Assembly (NCBI GenBank): GCA_046329555.1
Contig: JAXLUK010000001.1
Span: 124,001-188,000, forward strand
Direction of reading: 5' to 3'
Length of the DNA stretch: 64,000 nucleotides
DNA from: UBA1941 sp046329555
Lineage (GTDB): Bacteria > Bacteroidota > Bacteroidia > Chitinophagales > LD1
Below are positions 1-9,778 of the stretch, piece by piece. The position numbers and the translations under genes are program-made. Positions within the stretch are counted from its first letter, which is position 1; each line of letters begins with the position of its first letter. A model generated the notes under the pieces. It ran no database searches. It worked only from the letters and a program-made list of their open reading frames with translations, and was not told the origin of the DNA.

Positions 1-984
1 CGCAATGCGGTGAAGAATGCAGACTGGCTTCCTGATACGCAATACATGGCACTCTTTGTAAACCCTGTGCCCAAATTAGAGAAAGACGAAAGCCGGAAGA
101 ACATTTACTATAAAATCAAAGAAATCCTTTTGTATGAAGGTGTGCTTTCGCAGGTAATCAAAAGTGAGCACCTGTATAAAAACGGAAAGCCAAATTCATA
201 CTTCAACACATTCCTGCCACACATAGAAATTGCCATGCTGGCAAAATTGGGTGGTGTGCCGTGGAGGCTTAATAGGCCAACCAACAATGAACTTATTGTG
301 GGTGTTGGTGCATTCTATTCTGTTACCCGAAAATCAAGATTTGTAGGTTCAGCTTTCTGCTTTAATAACGAGGGCATTTTCAAAGGCTTTGATTGCTTTA
401 AAGGAGATGATACCATAAGCCTTGCAGGTTCCATCAGGGAGGCAGTTGCGAAGTTCATTGCAGTAAACTATACCGCTTCACGGTTGGTTATTCACTTTTA
501 CAAAGACATTGGTAAAAAGGAATTAGAACCCATCCTGCGAACACTGCACACCTTGGGCTTGAATATACCTGTGATAGTTGTTACCATCAATAAAACAGAA
601 AGCAAGGAGTTGTTAGGCTTTGATGTAAGCGATGCGGAGAACCTGATGCCTTACAGTGGCACAATTGTAAAAGTGGGCAAGTCTGAATACCTGTTGTTCA
701 ACAATACCCGGTACGATGCAACCTCAAAGCCAGCACAAAAGGAATATCACTTTCCGGTGAAGATTGCTTTATCCTCAACTTTAGAAGGCATGTTGGATGA
801 TATGAATTTGGTGGAGCAGCTTATTGACCAGGTATATCAGTTCAGTCGTATGTACTGGAAAAGCACCAACCAGCAGAGTTTACCTGTTACCATCAAATAC
901 CCTGAAATGGTAGCCGAGATTTACCCTTATTTCCAACACGACAAACTGCCTGACTTCGGGAAGGAGAGTTTGTGGTTTTTGTAA
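1..984 (+). CDS. Prokaryotic Argonaute, PIWI domain (5' truncated by window)
   Basis: This is the C-terminal 328 residues of a prokaryotic Argonaute (pAgo). The frame is open from base 1; the first in-frame start-like codon is a GTG at base 10, so the true start lies upstream. The PIWI fold is recognised from the strand reading RLVIHFYKDIGKKELEPI, the stretch VTINKTESKELLGFD, a MPYSGT...LLFNNTRY segment, and the C-terminal QFSRMYWKSTNQQSLPVTIKY helix ending in a hydrophobic FGKESLWFL tail, a hallmark of Argonaute C-termini. The first catalytic Asp of the DEDX tetrad, expected in the IVGVGAFYS strand, is absent, and the expected second Asp after VIH is replaced. The protein is therefore probably a guide-dependent sensor rather than a slicer, as in short and most long-B pAgos; which class cannot be told without the N-terminus. 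The stop is 18 nt before the ATPase gene, implying one operon. Fold assignment is confident; partner assignment is inference. Confidence 0.85.
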   Translation, partial: RNAVKNADWLPDTQYMALFVNPVPKLEKDESRKNIYYKIKEILLYEGVLSQVIKSEHLYKNGKPNSYFNTFLPHIEIAMLAKLGGVPWRLNRPTNNELIVGVGAFYSVTRKSRFVGSAFCFNNEGIFKGFDCFKGDDTISLAGSIREAVAKFIAVNYTASRLVIHFYKDIGKKELEPILRTLHTLGLNIPVIVVTINKTESKELLGFDVSDAENLMPYSGTIVKVGKSEYLLFNNTRYDATSKPAQKEYHFPVKIALSSTLEGMLDDMNLVEQLIDQVYQFSRMYWKSTNQQSLPVTIKYPEMVAEIYPYFQHDKLPDFGKESLWFL

Positions 985-1002
985 AAAAATATCTGGAAGT
1001 AT

Positions 1003-4000
1003 ATGTCAAACTGGTTTGATAAGTCACCGAATGAAATCTTAGCGTACTTGCAAAAAGAGTATGATAGCACTGAAATGATTTTCATTGGTCAGTATTATAA
1101 TTATCAAGGAACTTGTCGGTTTGTAAATGTCAAAACTACCGATTACTTTTCTCTCAACTTTCTGGGCAATGATGAATTAAATACAAAGTTAAAAGGGAAA
1201 AAGCTTTGGGTACATATTCATAACGAGCTTTCAGATCTTAAGCCAGGTGTATTTTATCAGTTTAAAGCAAAACTATCATCAAAAGCAATACGAGAAAGAC
1301 ATGAAAATCCTTTTGCTCTTCAGATTGATGAAACATATAAGCCAATAGAATACAATCCTGATCCAAGGGAATTTATCAATAAACGATTTTTAATTGCTGA
1401 AAATACTCATTTTGCAAACAATCAACAATTAGCGAAAGCATTAAACTCGATTCAGCGAGAAATCAATAAATCTCCTGAAACATTCATTTTTGAATTGCTG
1501 CAAAATGCAAGTGATTACCCAGATAGAGCAAGGGATAACAAAGTTTATGTCTCCTTTAAAATATCTGATAATTATTTGCTTTTTTGTCATTCTGGTGCTG
1601 TATTTAAAGTTAATAATGTTCATTCGATATGCTCAGTAAATGAGAGTGACAAATCCGATTCAATTGACAAAATAGGCTTTAAGGGGATTGGGTTTAAGTC
1701 TGTATTTAAAGATTGTAATTTCGCCTATATCAAAAGTGGAGGTTATTCTTTCCGATTTGATAGTAGCAAATTTGTGACAGAAAAACCTTATCAAATAATT
1801 CCGATATGGACTGAGCCGTCTGAAATGGCTGCTGAAATAGTAGAGACTACAATTTTCAAAAATTCATCCGTCTCAATCGCACTAAAACCTAGAAGGCGAG
1901 AAAAACTCGAAGAATATCATCTTATATTGAATCGTCTTTTTACGGATGATAGAATACTACTTTTTTTGCCAAATATTGAAAACGCTAAAATCATCACACC
2001 AACAGGATTTAAAGAATCCAAAAAAAATCTTCTCGACTATTGGATGGGAAAAGAACAGGTACTAATTCCCGACAATATCAGAGAATGGATTAACAAAGAA
2101 ATTGATGACAATGAATCAGTAGTTCCAGAAAAATATTATGACATTCAGAGTTCGGTAATTCAATTTGCAACCAGTCGTTCATCAAATCAAATTATAAAAA
2201 CGCCTAATGCAGTATTATATAACTATCTACCTACAAAAGTAAACTTAGGCTTTGATTTTCTGATTAATGGTGATTTTATTCCAGATGGTACAAGGGAGTT
2301 TTTTCACAACATTAAGTGGAATGATTTTTTGATTGAGCAATCTGGTTTTTTGTTTCTCAAATGGATAAGGTCAATAGGCTTAAAAAGAGAGGAACGAAAT
2401 TCTGGTAATTTTAAGTTTAACAGAAATTACTTATCAATTATCCCTGATTTTGCCATAATAGAAACCCAAATAATTGATGAAAGAAACAAGCATCTGTTAT
2501 TATCATTCAAGAGAGGTTTTGAAACTGGATTATTAGGAACCGATAAAGAAAAGGCAATTGCATTTATTCCAACTCAATCAGGCGATTTGGAACCATTAAG
2601 TAATATTTTGATTGACAAAACTGGAATTGCCGAATTGCTCGCAGAAGATTTTGAAAAGTTAACTGAGTTATCTCAAAAACTAATTAGCTCAGATTCAGGA
2701 GATGGCTTGCATAAAGTGGAAGCCTTGATTAAGGCATACACAACTGTGGGTAAACTGTATTTAGTTGAAGATTTAAAATCCGACTTAAAAAAAGATGCTT
2801 TTCAAACATGGCTGAAAAATCCAGAAAACAATTTTAAGCTAATAAAACACCTTTACTCTTCAACAGACCCTTCTTTAAAACACCTGTTGACAACCGAGAA
2901 TATTATTTTATCAGCCAAAAATACCCTTTCCCTTGCATCTGATTTATTTAATGAAGAACCGGAAGAAGTCTCATTTATTGGCGTTGATAAAATTAATCCT
3001 ACTTTAAAGATATTGATTGATAAGGAACAAATACAGCTAAATTTAAAACCTTTCAAAGCAATTGATTTTTATAAGTCAAATCTAAAGGGGCTTATTGCTT
3101 TACTAAATAATGAGCAGAACATAATTAATACATGGCATTTTATTTATGATAACTGGTCAATTTTCAAGGTAGATGATGAAATTAAAAAATCATTAACTCA
3201 ATTATCAATTGTTTGCAAACCCATCGAGGAGGGTGTCCTTAATATTAAACCTATTTCATCCGTATACCTTCCAAAAGAGTTAGCCAAAGAAGATGAGGTT
3301 GAGACAATTATATCAAATTTAAATTTGAAGGGGAAATATTTCATTCTCCCCAAGTTCGACTTTGTCAATAGACCTAATGATAAACAACTTTGGAACGAAA
3401 TATTTAGAACGGCAAAAGTCAAAATTGGTTTGAGAGATGTGATTAGTGAACTAATATCACAGTTGAAAGAGCTCGAGGATACTTTGCATTTTAGAGCAGG
3501 TATTGAAATATGCAAATACTGGCAATTAAATAAAGACAAGCCTGATTCTCAACTAACACCTGCTCAGATTTCATTAATTCAACAAACAATAAAACTAAAA
3601 ACGAGTTCAGGGTATCAGATTGCAAAAGAATGTATTATTCCTGAATACTATACAGCAGACAAGCGTATTAATGATATACTCCCTTCTATTGAACTATCAA
3701 ATCAAATAAGTCGGGAATATCAGCCTAAACAGGCTTTTGTAGCTGATTGGAAGGCTTTTTTTGTATTGCTTGGATGTAAAGACCTTAATAGTGAGCAAAG
3801 GATATTTAATGAAAAAATCGATACTTTAATTGCAACCCAGGCCGATCTTTTAGAAGAACATTTTACGATTTTAAACGACCTTGACCAATTCTATCATGCT
3901 AATAAAAAGGAAGCAGTTCCTGTAACGTTTGATTTTATAAATAAGCTTGGTAAACTAAAATTAAAAACATTAAATGGTGATAATTGGCACTTGCCTAATG

Positions 4001-5748
4001 ATATTCATTTTCCAAACGAATATCAACCCGAATTAAATTTAGAAAATGATCAAGAGCTACAACCCCATTTTAAGTTCTTGGCAAAAGGTTATTTTGAAAG
4101 TAAAATTAGCTTTGAGTTTTTGAAAATGATGGGGGTTCATAGTGATTACAGTTTAAGGTTGATTAGCACAAATCAATACCAATTTTATCCATCGCAAGTT
4201 CTTACCAATTCAAAATATCTTCCAGGTATCTGGGCTTACATTACGTCTTCTGAAAATAACATTAAAGCATTTGCCGCAAGTAATGCACTTAGTATAATTA
4301 AAAGCAATTCTACAGTAGAAGTGACTGGCGGTATCTTTAAGAAACCAACAGAGTTATTTTCAATTCGATTAGCCCCTTACATTAACGATAAAAGTCTTAT
4401 TCCAGTAATGGATTTGACTAAGTTTGCTTACAATAACTCAACATTGGAGGTGTTAATTGGCATTAATCAGGAGTTGAGTATTGGTCAGTGCCTGGAATTG
4501 CTTAAAGGCTCTAATCTGCCAACACAACAACAGCTAAACGCTTTGAATATCGTTGATATAATGAAACGATATAAATACTCTTCGGAAAACCTTTCGGGTT
4601 TAAGATTACCAAATAGTAACTATGAATGGTTTCTTATTTCTGATCTATATACATCTGCAGATGCAGAAATAATTGGAAAGCACCCTAATCGGCTGCTTCA
4701 TGTTGATTTCATGCCCTTAGTATCACAATTGGGTGTAAAAAGCATATCGGCTAATGACTGCGTATTTCATTTTGAGAAGGATGTAAGCAGTACAGATGAT
4801 TTGGAGATCAAGTCTCTTTTTAAGAATCGAGCTGAGTATTTGGCTTTTAGTATTAAAAATGGTGCTGGAGATTATCTAACTCTTTCAAAGCAACTTTTAG
4901 CTTTAGTAAACAATTTGTCATTTATAAAATGTGACGACTTGTCGAATACTATAATTCATGGTGATTTGGTATGGAAATGGGAATTAAATATCAAAGTTGA
5001 AAATAATAATATTTACTTCATTGAAGATTTCAAATCGAAGAGGAGTGCAATAAGAAAGTACCTTTTTGAGCTTGTCTCCAAATATGGTACAATTAAGGAA
5101 AAGGTGTTTAACCGGCATGTTTTTGACGATTCCGAAAAAAGCATAATCGAGGAGTTGGAAAAAAACTTTGACAGTCTACCTGATGATTGGAAAAGTTCAT
5201 GGATTAAAGAGGTAGAAGAGTTCATTCAAGTTGAACTAGAAAATACGGAATGGAATGAATATATACCGGAATTACAAAATATTCTTGAACTTTCAAAAAG
5301 CCATCCGAAAGAAAAGCAGAAATTATACAATTTGATAGCTAAGCTAAAATTAGCAAAAGCAACTTTAATCCGTTTTGATAAAGCAGACAAGGACTATAAT
5401 CATTTATCTGATGGCGTGGAAAGATATTTTGTTCATAGTGCTAGGGGCTCTTTTGCATATATACATCCTAATGAAATATTGCGAATGAGAGATGAAGGAT
5501 ATAAGATGGCGTTAGATTTTGGCTCTAAGAAGAAGATAAAAATTTACAATACGGCCGAAGAAATATTGAGCCTCAATACTAGCCATCTCCTCGCTTACCA
5601 ATATGAAAAGACATTCGATGAGCTATATGCTTTCTGTTATGCCAATCGTGATGCAAATAAGCATTTACTTATTATTGATAAAGAGAACTCAACTGATAAG
5701 TCAAAGGATATTTTCAAGTTACTAAACCCTGAAGATGATTATCAATAA
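1003..5748 (+). CDS. Sacsin/HSP90-like GHKL ATPase, 1581 aa
   Basis: This is a very large protein with an HSP90-type (GHKL) ATP-binding domain of the sacsin-like subgroup at about residues 130-280. The N-box reads ELLQNASDYP (Glu164, Asn168, Asp171) and the glycine-rich lid reads GFKGIGFKSVF (residues 225-235). Residues 1-125 form a separate small domain. The remaining ~1,250 residues match nothing I can name; they are rich in Lys, Leu, Asn and Ile, with mixed alpha/beta character and no obvious membrane segments. Sacsin-like ATPases recur in bacterial conflict loci next to helicases and nucleases, where they may act as NTP-driven switches. The 14-nt overlap with the helicase gene and 18-nt spacing from the Argonaute gene support one transcript. 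The gene is AT-rich compared with the core genes after 11.8 kb, consistent with horizontal transfer. Domain call is strong; the role is inferred. Confidence 0.85.
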   Translation: MSNWFDKSPNEILAYLQKEYDSTEMIFIGQYYNYQGTCRFVNVKTTDYFSLNFLGNDELNTKLKGKKLWVHIHNELSDLKPGVFYQFKAKLSSKAIRERHENPFALQIDETYKPIEYNPDPREFINKRFLIAENTHFANNQQLAKALNSIQREINKSPETFIFELLQNASDYPDRARDNKVYVSFKISDNYLLFCHSGAVFKVNNVHSICSVNESDKSDSIDKIGFKGIGFKSVFKDCNFAYIKSGGYSFRFDSSKFVTEKPYQIIPIWTEPSEMAAEIVETTIFKNSSVSIALKPRRREKLEEYHLILNRLFTDDRILLFLPNIENAKIITPTGFKESKKNLLDYWMGKEQVLIPDNIREWINKEIDDNESVVPEKYYDIQSSVIQFATSRSSNQIIKTPNAVLYNYLPTKVNLGFDFLINGDFIPDGTREFFHNIKWNDFLIEQSGFLFLKWIRSIGLKREERNSGNFKFNRNYLSIIPDFAIIETQIIDERNKHLLLSFKRGFETGLLGTDKEKAIAFIPTQSGDLEPLSNILIDKTGIAELLAEDFEKLTELSQKLISSDSGDGLHKVEALIKAYTTVGKLYLVEDLKSDLKKDAFQTWLKNPENNFKLIKHLYSSTDPSLKHLLTTENIILSAKNTLSLASDLFNEEPEEVSFIGVDKINPTLKILIDKEQIQLNLKPFKAIDFYKSNLKGLIALLNNEQNIINTWHFIYDNWSIFKVDDEIKKSLTQLSIVCKPIEEGVLNIKPISSVYLPKELAKEDEVETIISNLNLKGKYFILPKFDFVNRPNDKQLWNEIFRTAKVKIGLRDVISELISQLKELEDTLHFRAGIEICKYWQLNKDKPDSQLTPAQISLIQQTIKLKTSSGYQIAKECIIPEYYTADKRINDILPSIELSNQISREYQPKQAFVADWKAFFVLLGCKDLNSEQRIFNEKIDTLIATQADLLEEHFTILNDLDQFYHANKKEAVPVTFDFINKLGKLKLKTLNGDNWHLPNDIHFPNEYQPELNLENDQELQPHFKFLAKGYFESKISFEFLKMMGVHSDYSLRLISTNQYQFYPSQVLTNSKYLPGIWAYITSSENNIKAFAASNALSIIKSNSTVEVTGGIFKKPTELFSIRLAPYINDKSLIPVMDLTKFAYNNSTLEVLIGINQELSIGQCLELLKGSNLPTQQQLNALNIVDIMKRYKYSSENLSGLRLPNSNYEWFLISDLYTSADAEIIGKHPNRLLHVDFMPLVSQLGVKSISANDCVFHFEKDVSSTDDLEIKSLFKNRAEYLAFSIKNGAGDYLTLSKQLLALVNNLSFIKCDDLSNTIIHGDLVWKWELNIKVENNNIYFIEDFKSKRSAIRKYLFELVSKYGTIKEKVFNRHVFDDSEKSIIEELEKNFDSLPDDWKSSWIKEVEEFIQVELENTEWNEYIPELQNILELSKSHPKEKQKLYNLIAKLKLAKATLIRFDKADKDYNHLSDGVERYFVHSARGSFAYIHPNEILRMRDEGYKMALDFGSKKKIKIYNTAEEILSLNTSHLLAYQYEKTFDELYAFCYANRDANKHLLIIDKENSTDKSKDIFKLLNPEDDYQ

Positions 5749-8002
5749 CAATAAACACATCAACCTGATTCAGGACGAACTCACTTACCAGACAAATGAG
5801 TTTGAAAAATTACTGCGAAAGCAAGCGGCCAAAATGTTTATTGATGGTCAATTGTACTTATGTCGTTATCAGGGATATGACGAAATAAGGGGTAACCTGA
5901 TTGTTAAGTTCGATCATAAAATATGTTTACCTCCAAGAAAAAATGAGCATTTTCAGTGTTTTGTGTCTGTAATGCAGAACGATGCTGTTCGCAATTGGGG
6001 TGGTTTAACTTACAAAGATTTAAGGACAGCGGTAACGGCCCAATTTGAAGCAAGAACTGTTTTTTTTACCTATGAAAAAGATAGCTCTATTGTTGGGTTG
6101 TCTGGTGTGAGAGTGGAAGATGTCGAAAAATATCAGAAAGATTCATTGGTGTTTTTAGCACCAACTGATCCTCCTTTGAATTATCTTTTAAATCTGCTAA
6201 ACTTCTTAAAAGAGACACCTCCTAATTTAAATGAGATATTATCGTTAGATATTAATGAGGCTAAATGGAATCCATCACCATTATTTGTTGATAATGATAT
6301 TGTTGCTAGAATCCAAACAGACTTATTACAAAATGAAATAATTATCATACAGGGCCCACCCGGTACAGGTAAAACATATCTAATGGCACAGCTTTGTAGT
6401 GCCTTTTTGAAAACAGATTATAGGATTTTAGTAACTGCACTAACCAACAGGGCTTTAATTGAATTGGCAGAAAAAGAGCATCTGAAAACAGGATTAGCAG
6501 AAGGTAAAATATATAAATCAGCTTTGTCTGCCGATGAATCAAAGAACAAGAAAATAAAAGGTATTCAGGCTTTTAAAAGCCTTAGTCAGCAAAAGCCTCA
6601 AATGTTATTGTCAACCTATTACGTTATGTCTCAGATTGCTTCAAAGGCAATGTTTGATGATCATTTTGATTATATTATTATCGAGGAAGCAAGTCAGGCG
6701 TTTTTATCAACGATTGCATTAGCAAGAAAGCTGGGTAAAAAATGTATAATTATTGGCGACATAAAACAACTTGAGCCAATATTCCATAAGGAATATGCAC
6801 CTGAAGATATTAATAATTACCACTGGATGGTATGTGGCCTAAAAGCGATAAGTTATTATTTGCCGAATACAAAGCAATACATACTTACTGATTCATACCG
6901 GCTAACACAAAACAGTGTTGATGCAACTAACTCGTTTTATTCCGGGATGTTAAAGAGCAAATCAGAAGCTCAACTTCCATTGAATTTTAGTCAATTTCCA
7001 TTGTTAAAAAATACGTTTCAAGATAATGGAGGTACTTCATTAAAAATGTTTGAATTACCAGATGGTCGAATACCTTCTGGGGAGTGCTCTAAATTTATTG
7101 TTGACTTGGTTAATGATTTAAAGCAATATAATGCTAAATCAGAAATCGCTGTATTGGCATTTAATCGGGATACTGTTCGGTTTCTACAAAAAGAGATTTT
7201 TTCTAAGTGCTCAAATACAGAGGATGTATTGGTAGAAACTATCGACAGAATACAAGGCTTAACAACAGACTTCTGTATTTTCTTCATACCAACGGAAAGC
7301 ATTCCGTTTGCGTTACAAGCGAACCGTTTTAATGTGGCGACTTCGAGAGCTAAACTATCTACAGTTATTATTACAGATGAAAATATCCACTCATTTTATC
7401 CACTTATTAATAATGATGTAAAAACCTATCTACAGAAAACAAAGCAAGTATTTTCGCCAGGCCATCAAACAACAACAACACCAGAAAATGATAGTTCTGA
7501 AAAGGAAACTCAGGACAAAGTCGGCATCAAAGTAGTTGGGAAAATAGACCTTTCAAAGTTTGAAAAGCCAAAAAAGGAAATAGTCAATGACAAACAGAAT
7601 ATTTACATCATCGACACAAATGTATTCGTTGACCAACCCGATATAATATCAAAAATTGACCACAAATACAGTATTGTACTTTCTGCAAAAGTCATTGACG
7701 AATTGGATTACTTGAAAATATCATTGACCGAAGAACAAAAAAGAAACGTTCAAAAGGCTTTGAGATTTATAAACGAGAGTATTGACAAGCGGGGTATTAA
7801 GATGGATACAGCTGATTTATCATTACTTCCAAACGACTTTAATAAGAAGTCACCCGATAATTTTATTCTTTCAGTTGCCTTACGATACAAAAGTGAAAAT
7901 CCTATACTGCTTACTTCGGATAACGCATTGCAAATAAAAGCAAAAGGCATGGGCATAACGACAATTACACTGAAGGCATTTTTGAATCAAGGAAAATATT
8001 GA
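5735..8002 (+). CDS. Superfamily 1 helicase fused to C-terminal PIN nuclease, 755 aa
   Basis: The N-terminal ~190 residues may be a nucleic-acid-binding barrel. They are followed by an SF1 (Upf1/Dna2-like, AAA_11/AAA_12) helicase core: Walker A GPPGTGKT at residues 207-214, Walker B IIIEEASQAF with the Glu pair at 317-318, motif III GDIKQLEP, motif IV-like LTDSYR, motif V VETIDRIQG, and motif VI RFNVATSRAK. A charged linker (about 570-620) leads to a PIN domain starting IYIIDTNVFVD (Asp627). Its later acids lie in VIDELDYL, SPDNFILS and LTSDNALQ, so the four-acid metal centre looks intact. The predicted activity is ATP-driven remodelling of RNA or DNA coupled to endonucleolytic cleavage. As last gene of the operon, it is the most likely effector in a system where the Argonaute appears catalytically dead. 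The fusion is read continuously with no frameshift. Confidence 0.88.
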   Translation: MIINNNKHINLIQDELTYQTNEFEKLLRKQAAKMFIDGQLYLCRYQGYDEIRGNLIVKFDHKICLPPRKNEHFQCFVSVMQNDAVRNWGGLTYKDLRTAVTAQFEARTVFFTYEKDSSIVGLSGVRVEDVEKYQKDSLVFLAPTDPPLNYLLNLLNFLKETPPNLNEILSLDINEAKWNPSPLFVDNDIVARIQTDLLQNEIIIIQGPPGTGKTYLMAQLCSAFLKTDYRILVTALTNRALIELAEKEHLKTGLAEGKIYKSALSADESKNKKIKGIQAFKSLSQQKPQMLLSTYYVMSQIASKAMFDDHFDYIIIEEASQAFLSTIALARKLGKKCIIIGDIKQLEPIFHKEYAPEDINNYHWMVCGLKAISYYLPNTKQYILTDSYRLTQNSVDATNSFYSGMLKSKSEAQLPLNFSQFPLLKNTFQDNGGTSLKMFELPDGRIPSGECSKFIVDLVNDLKQYNAKSEIAVLAFNRDTVRFLQKEIFSKCSNTEDVLVETIDRIQGLTTDFCIFFIPTESIPFALQANRFNVATSRAKLSTVIITDENIHSFYPLINNDVKTYLQKTKQVFSPGHQTTTTPENDSSEKETQDKVGIKVVGKIDLSKFEKPKKEIVNDKQNIYIIDTNVFVDQPDIISKIDHKYSIVLSAKVIDELDYLKISLTEEQKRNVQKALRFINESIDKRGIKMDTADLSLLPNDFNKKSPDNFILSVALRYKSENPILLTSDNALQIKAKGMGITTITLKAFLNQGKY

Positions 8003-8011
8003 TCATCCCCC

Positions 8012-8430
8012 AGCCAACGCACAAGCACGGCTTATGCAGTGGCTAACCCACAATGCCAACCCTTCCACTGCATCTATGGTGTTGCCGCCATTTTTAACTG
8101 TCATACTTTTTGTGGCTATGCTCCCCACGCTTTTGGCACATTGCCTGTTCCGCTTCGCTGCACAGCCAAAGAGCCAAGCCAACCCAAGCATAGCAACAAA
8201 AAGCCGCTACACTCCAACCACCACCACCGTTTCGCTTATGCCAGTATAAAAAATGGCGGAAGCATACTTAAACATAATGCGGTCTTATGTGTTCGCTTCG
8301 CACAGCCACCCCACGCTTATGCAAGCATCCCAACGCAGTGGCTGTCACATAAGTCGCCATTATGTTAAGTAGCCAACACCATAGCATCCCGACAACGGGA
8401 TGAAGCCGTGCTTTTGCCAACGCACCCCAC
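8012..8430. repeat. Non-coding region of nested long inverted repeats (element 1)
   Basis: No convincing gene lies here. Three imperfect inverted-repeat pairs nest inside or beside one another. The outer pair is 8019-8037 with 8398-8416 (16 of 19 matching). A second pair is 8082-8107 with 8234-8262, built on GCCGCCATTTTT and its complement. A third pair, 8265-8291 with 8346-8371, shares TACTTAAACATAATG-like arms. The short reading frames in this stretch are low-complexity, overlap each other, and have no recognisable family. The DNA could specify a large folded RNA, a bidirectional attenuator or a recombination substrate. Confidence 0.6.
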
Positions 8431-8459
8431 CCGAAGACCCACGACACCCCGCCACCCTT

Positions 8460-8885
8460 TCAGCGGTGCAGTAAAAAATAAAGCATGAGTTGTTTGATGG
8501 CCATGTGCTTGCGGTAGGTTCATTCACTTCATCTCCATTCCGTTCAGGCGTTTCGTTCATTCCGCTTCGCTTCATTCTCTTCACTATCCTTCACTGCATT
8601 TCGCCTCCGTTCATTTCACCAACCTCAGCACCGCACAGCAAAAGCAATTCCCTCTCTTCATTCCGCAAAGCCAACACACAGGCTTTCCGTGTCATGGCGT
8701 TTGCTTATCCTTCGCTACAATGGCTTTTGATTTTTGAAAAGTTACAAAAGCCGCCAACGCTTCTAAGCAAACTGCTCATGCCACTCCAAGCCGCCAACCC
8801 GGTTTGCTCCATTCCGTTCAGTCATTGCCTTTGCTCTTAACCCACCGCACGATTGAAAGCGGTATGCTTTATTTTTTCCTGCGAA
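8460..8885. repeat. Non-coding pyrimidine-rich region closed by an inverted repeat (element 2)
   Basis: The ends at 8468-8486 and 8864-8882 are complementary over about 19 nt (the left arm contains AAAAAATAAAGCAT). The interior on the plus strand is strikingly pyrimidine-rich, with recurring TTCATTCCGCTTCG-like words between about 8520 and 8660. The 116-codon frame inside is composed of these repeated words and is not believed to be a gene. Nothing else is seen up to the next repeat at about 9014. Confidence 0.5.
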
Positions 8886-9013
8886 GTGTTTACCCCAGCC
8901 GACCCACGAAAGCCATTATCGGAATATAAATACCGTTGAAATGAGATGCTGCGAAAAGACTACAGCGTTTGATATTTCTTTCTCTAAATAAGGAATACAG
9001 ATAAGGAGGATCT

Positions 9014-9240
9014 GATTGAAAAAAATAAAAATAAAAAGTGCAGCAAAGTTAGGTGGCTGGCACAGGCCAACGCACTAAAAAAACCAAAAGACTACGGCAT
9101 AATGAAAGGCAAATAAGCTGTTTATTTTTTATAAGGTATTTGCCTTTCACCCTTCGGGACTTATTCCGTTTCCTTTTGGTTTTTTAGCCACGCCACCTGT
9201 GGGATTGCTTTCTTTTTTTTTCTGTTTTTTTTCTTTGTCA
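9014..9240. repeat. Long nested inverted repeat (element 3)
   Basis: A palindromic element about 225 nt long. The outer arms are an A-rich block (9014-9042) facing a T-rich block (9207-9234), then GGTGGC facing GCCACC, then a core arm at 9077-9102 (ACCAAAAGACTACGGCATAA) facing 9161-9185. Innermost is a perfect 13-bp stem, 9103-9115 with 9137-9149. The same core arms recur in the element at 9779-9960, so this is a repeated unit and not a chance hairpin. A T-run follows on either strand, so bidirectional termination is one possible role. Confidence 0.7.
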
Positions 9241-9321
9241 AATTATATATGTGCTGCGGAGCGTAAGCGAAGCAGGGCTGAGGCAAAGGCTTAAAACAGG
9301 CTCAAAATTTAAGCACTCATT

Positions 9322-9747
9322 ATGCACAGTCCGAAGTTTCAAACGTACAGCGTAAAGCATCAAAGCACAGGTTTTGAATTTTACATTTTATCGAAAGGGT
9401 TAAACAGTGGTAAGCCTCTGGTAACTCCCTGCCCCAACTCATTTGTTTGCATCTGCAAAAGCCAGGAGCAGAAAGATTTTTATTTCTGGTTGCTGTTTGG
9501 CTTGTGGAAGGCTAAACATTTTCATCAGTTTCTTACTGGTTCCGTTATACCGTTTATTCGTTTATCAGATTTGAAAGATGAGGTTTTCACTCAGGCTGAG
9601 AAAGTAAGTAAGCAGGAAAAGGAGTATAAAAGCACAGTAGATAAAATCAAGCAGCTTGAAGAAAAGGAAAAAGCCATCCGGCAAAATCTGGCCTTAATCA
9701 ATGATTTGAAAAGGGCAATGATTTACCGGCATCTTAAAAGCAAATAG
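9322..9747 (+). CDS. DUF6943-like protein of Bacteroidota mobile elements, 141 aa
   Basis: A small soluble protein without signal peptide or membrane segment. Residues 1-85 contain the pattern I associate with the DUF6943 family: FYILSKGLNSGKPL, then PCPNSFVC, then FYFWLLFGLWKAKHFHQFLTGS and VIPFIRLSDL. Residues 95-135 form a charged coiled coil (KQEKEYKSTVDKIKQLEEKEK). Function is unknown. Relatives are common in plasmids and conjugative elements of this phylum, so it marks the surrounding DNA as mobile. It stands alone between two copies of the same long inverted repeat. Family naming is from memory of sequence patterns. Confidence 0.7.
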   Translation: MHSPKFQTYSVKHQSTGFEFYILSKGLNSGKPLVTPCPNSFVCICKSQEQKDFYFWLLFGLWKAKHFHQFLTGSVIPFIRLSDLKDEVFTQAEKVSKQEKEYKSTVDKIKQLEEKEKAIRQNLALINDLKRAMIYRHLKSK

Positions 9748-9778
9748 TAAGGCTGACCTAAACATGATGCTGCACCGT

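Noticed and set aside
8034..8840. Several overlapping reading frames of 70-116 codons in both directions
   Set aside because: They lie in palindromic, low-complexity DNA, share repeated words and show no family motif.
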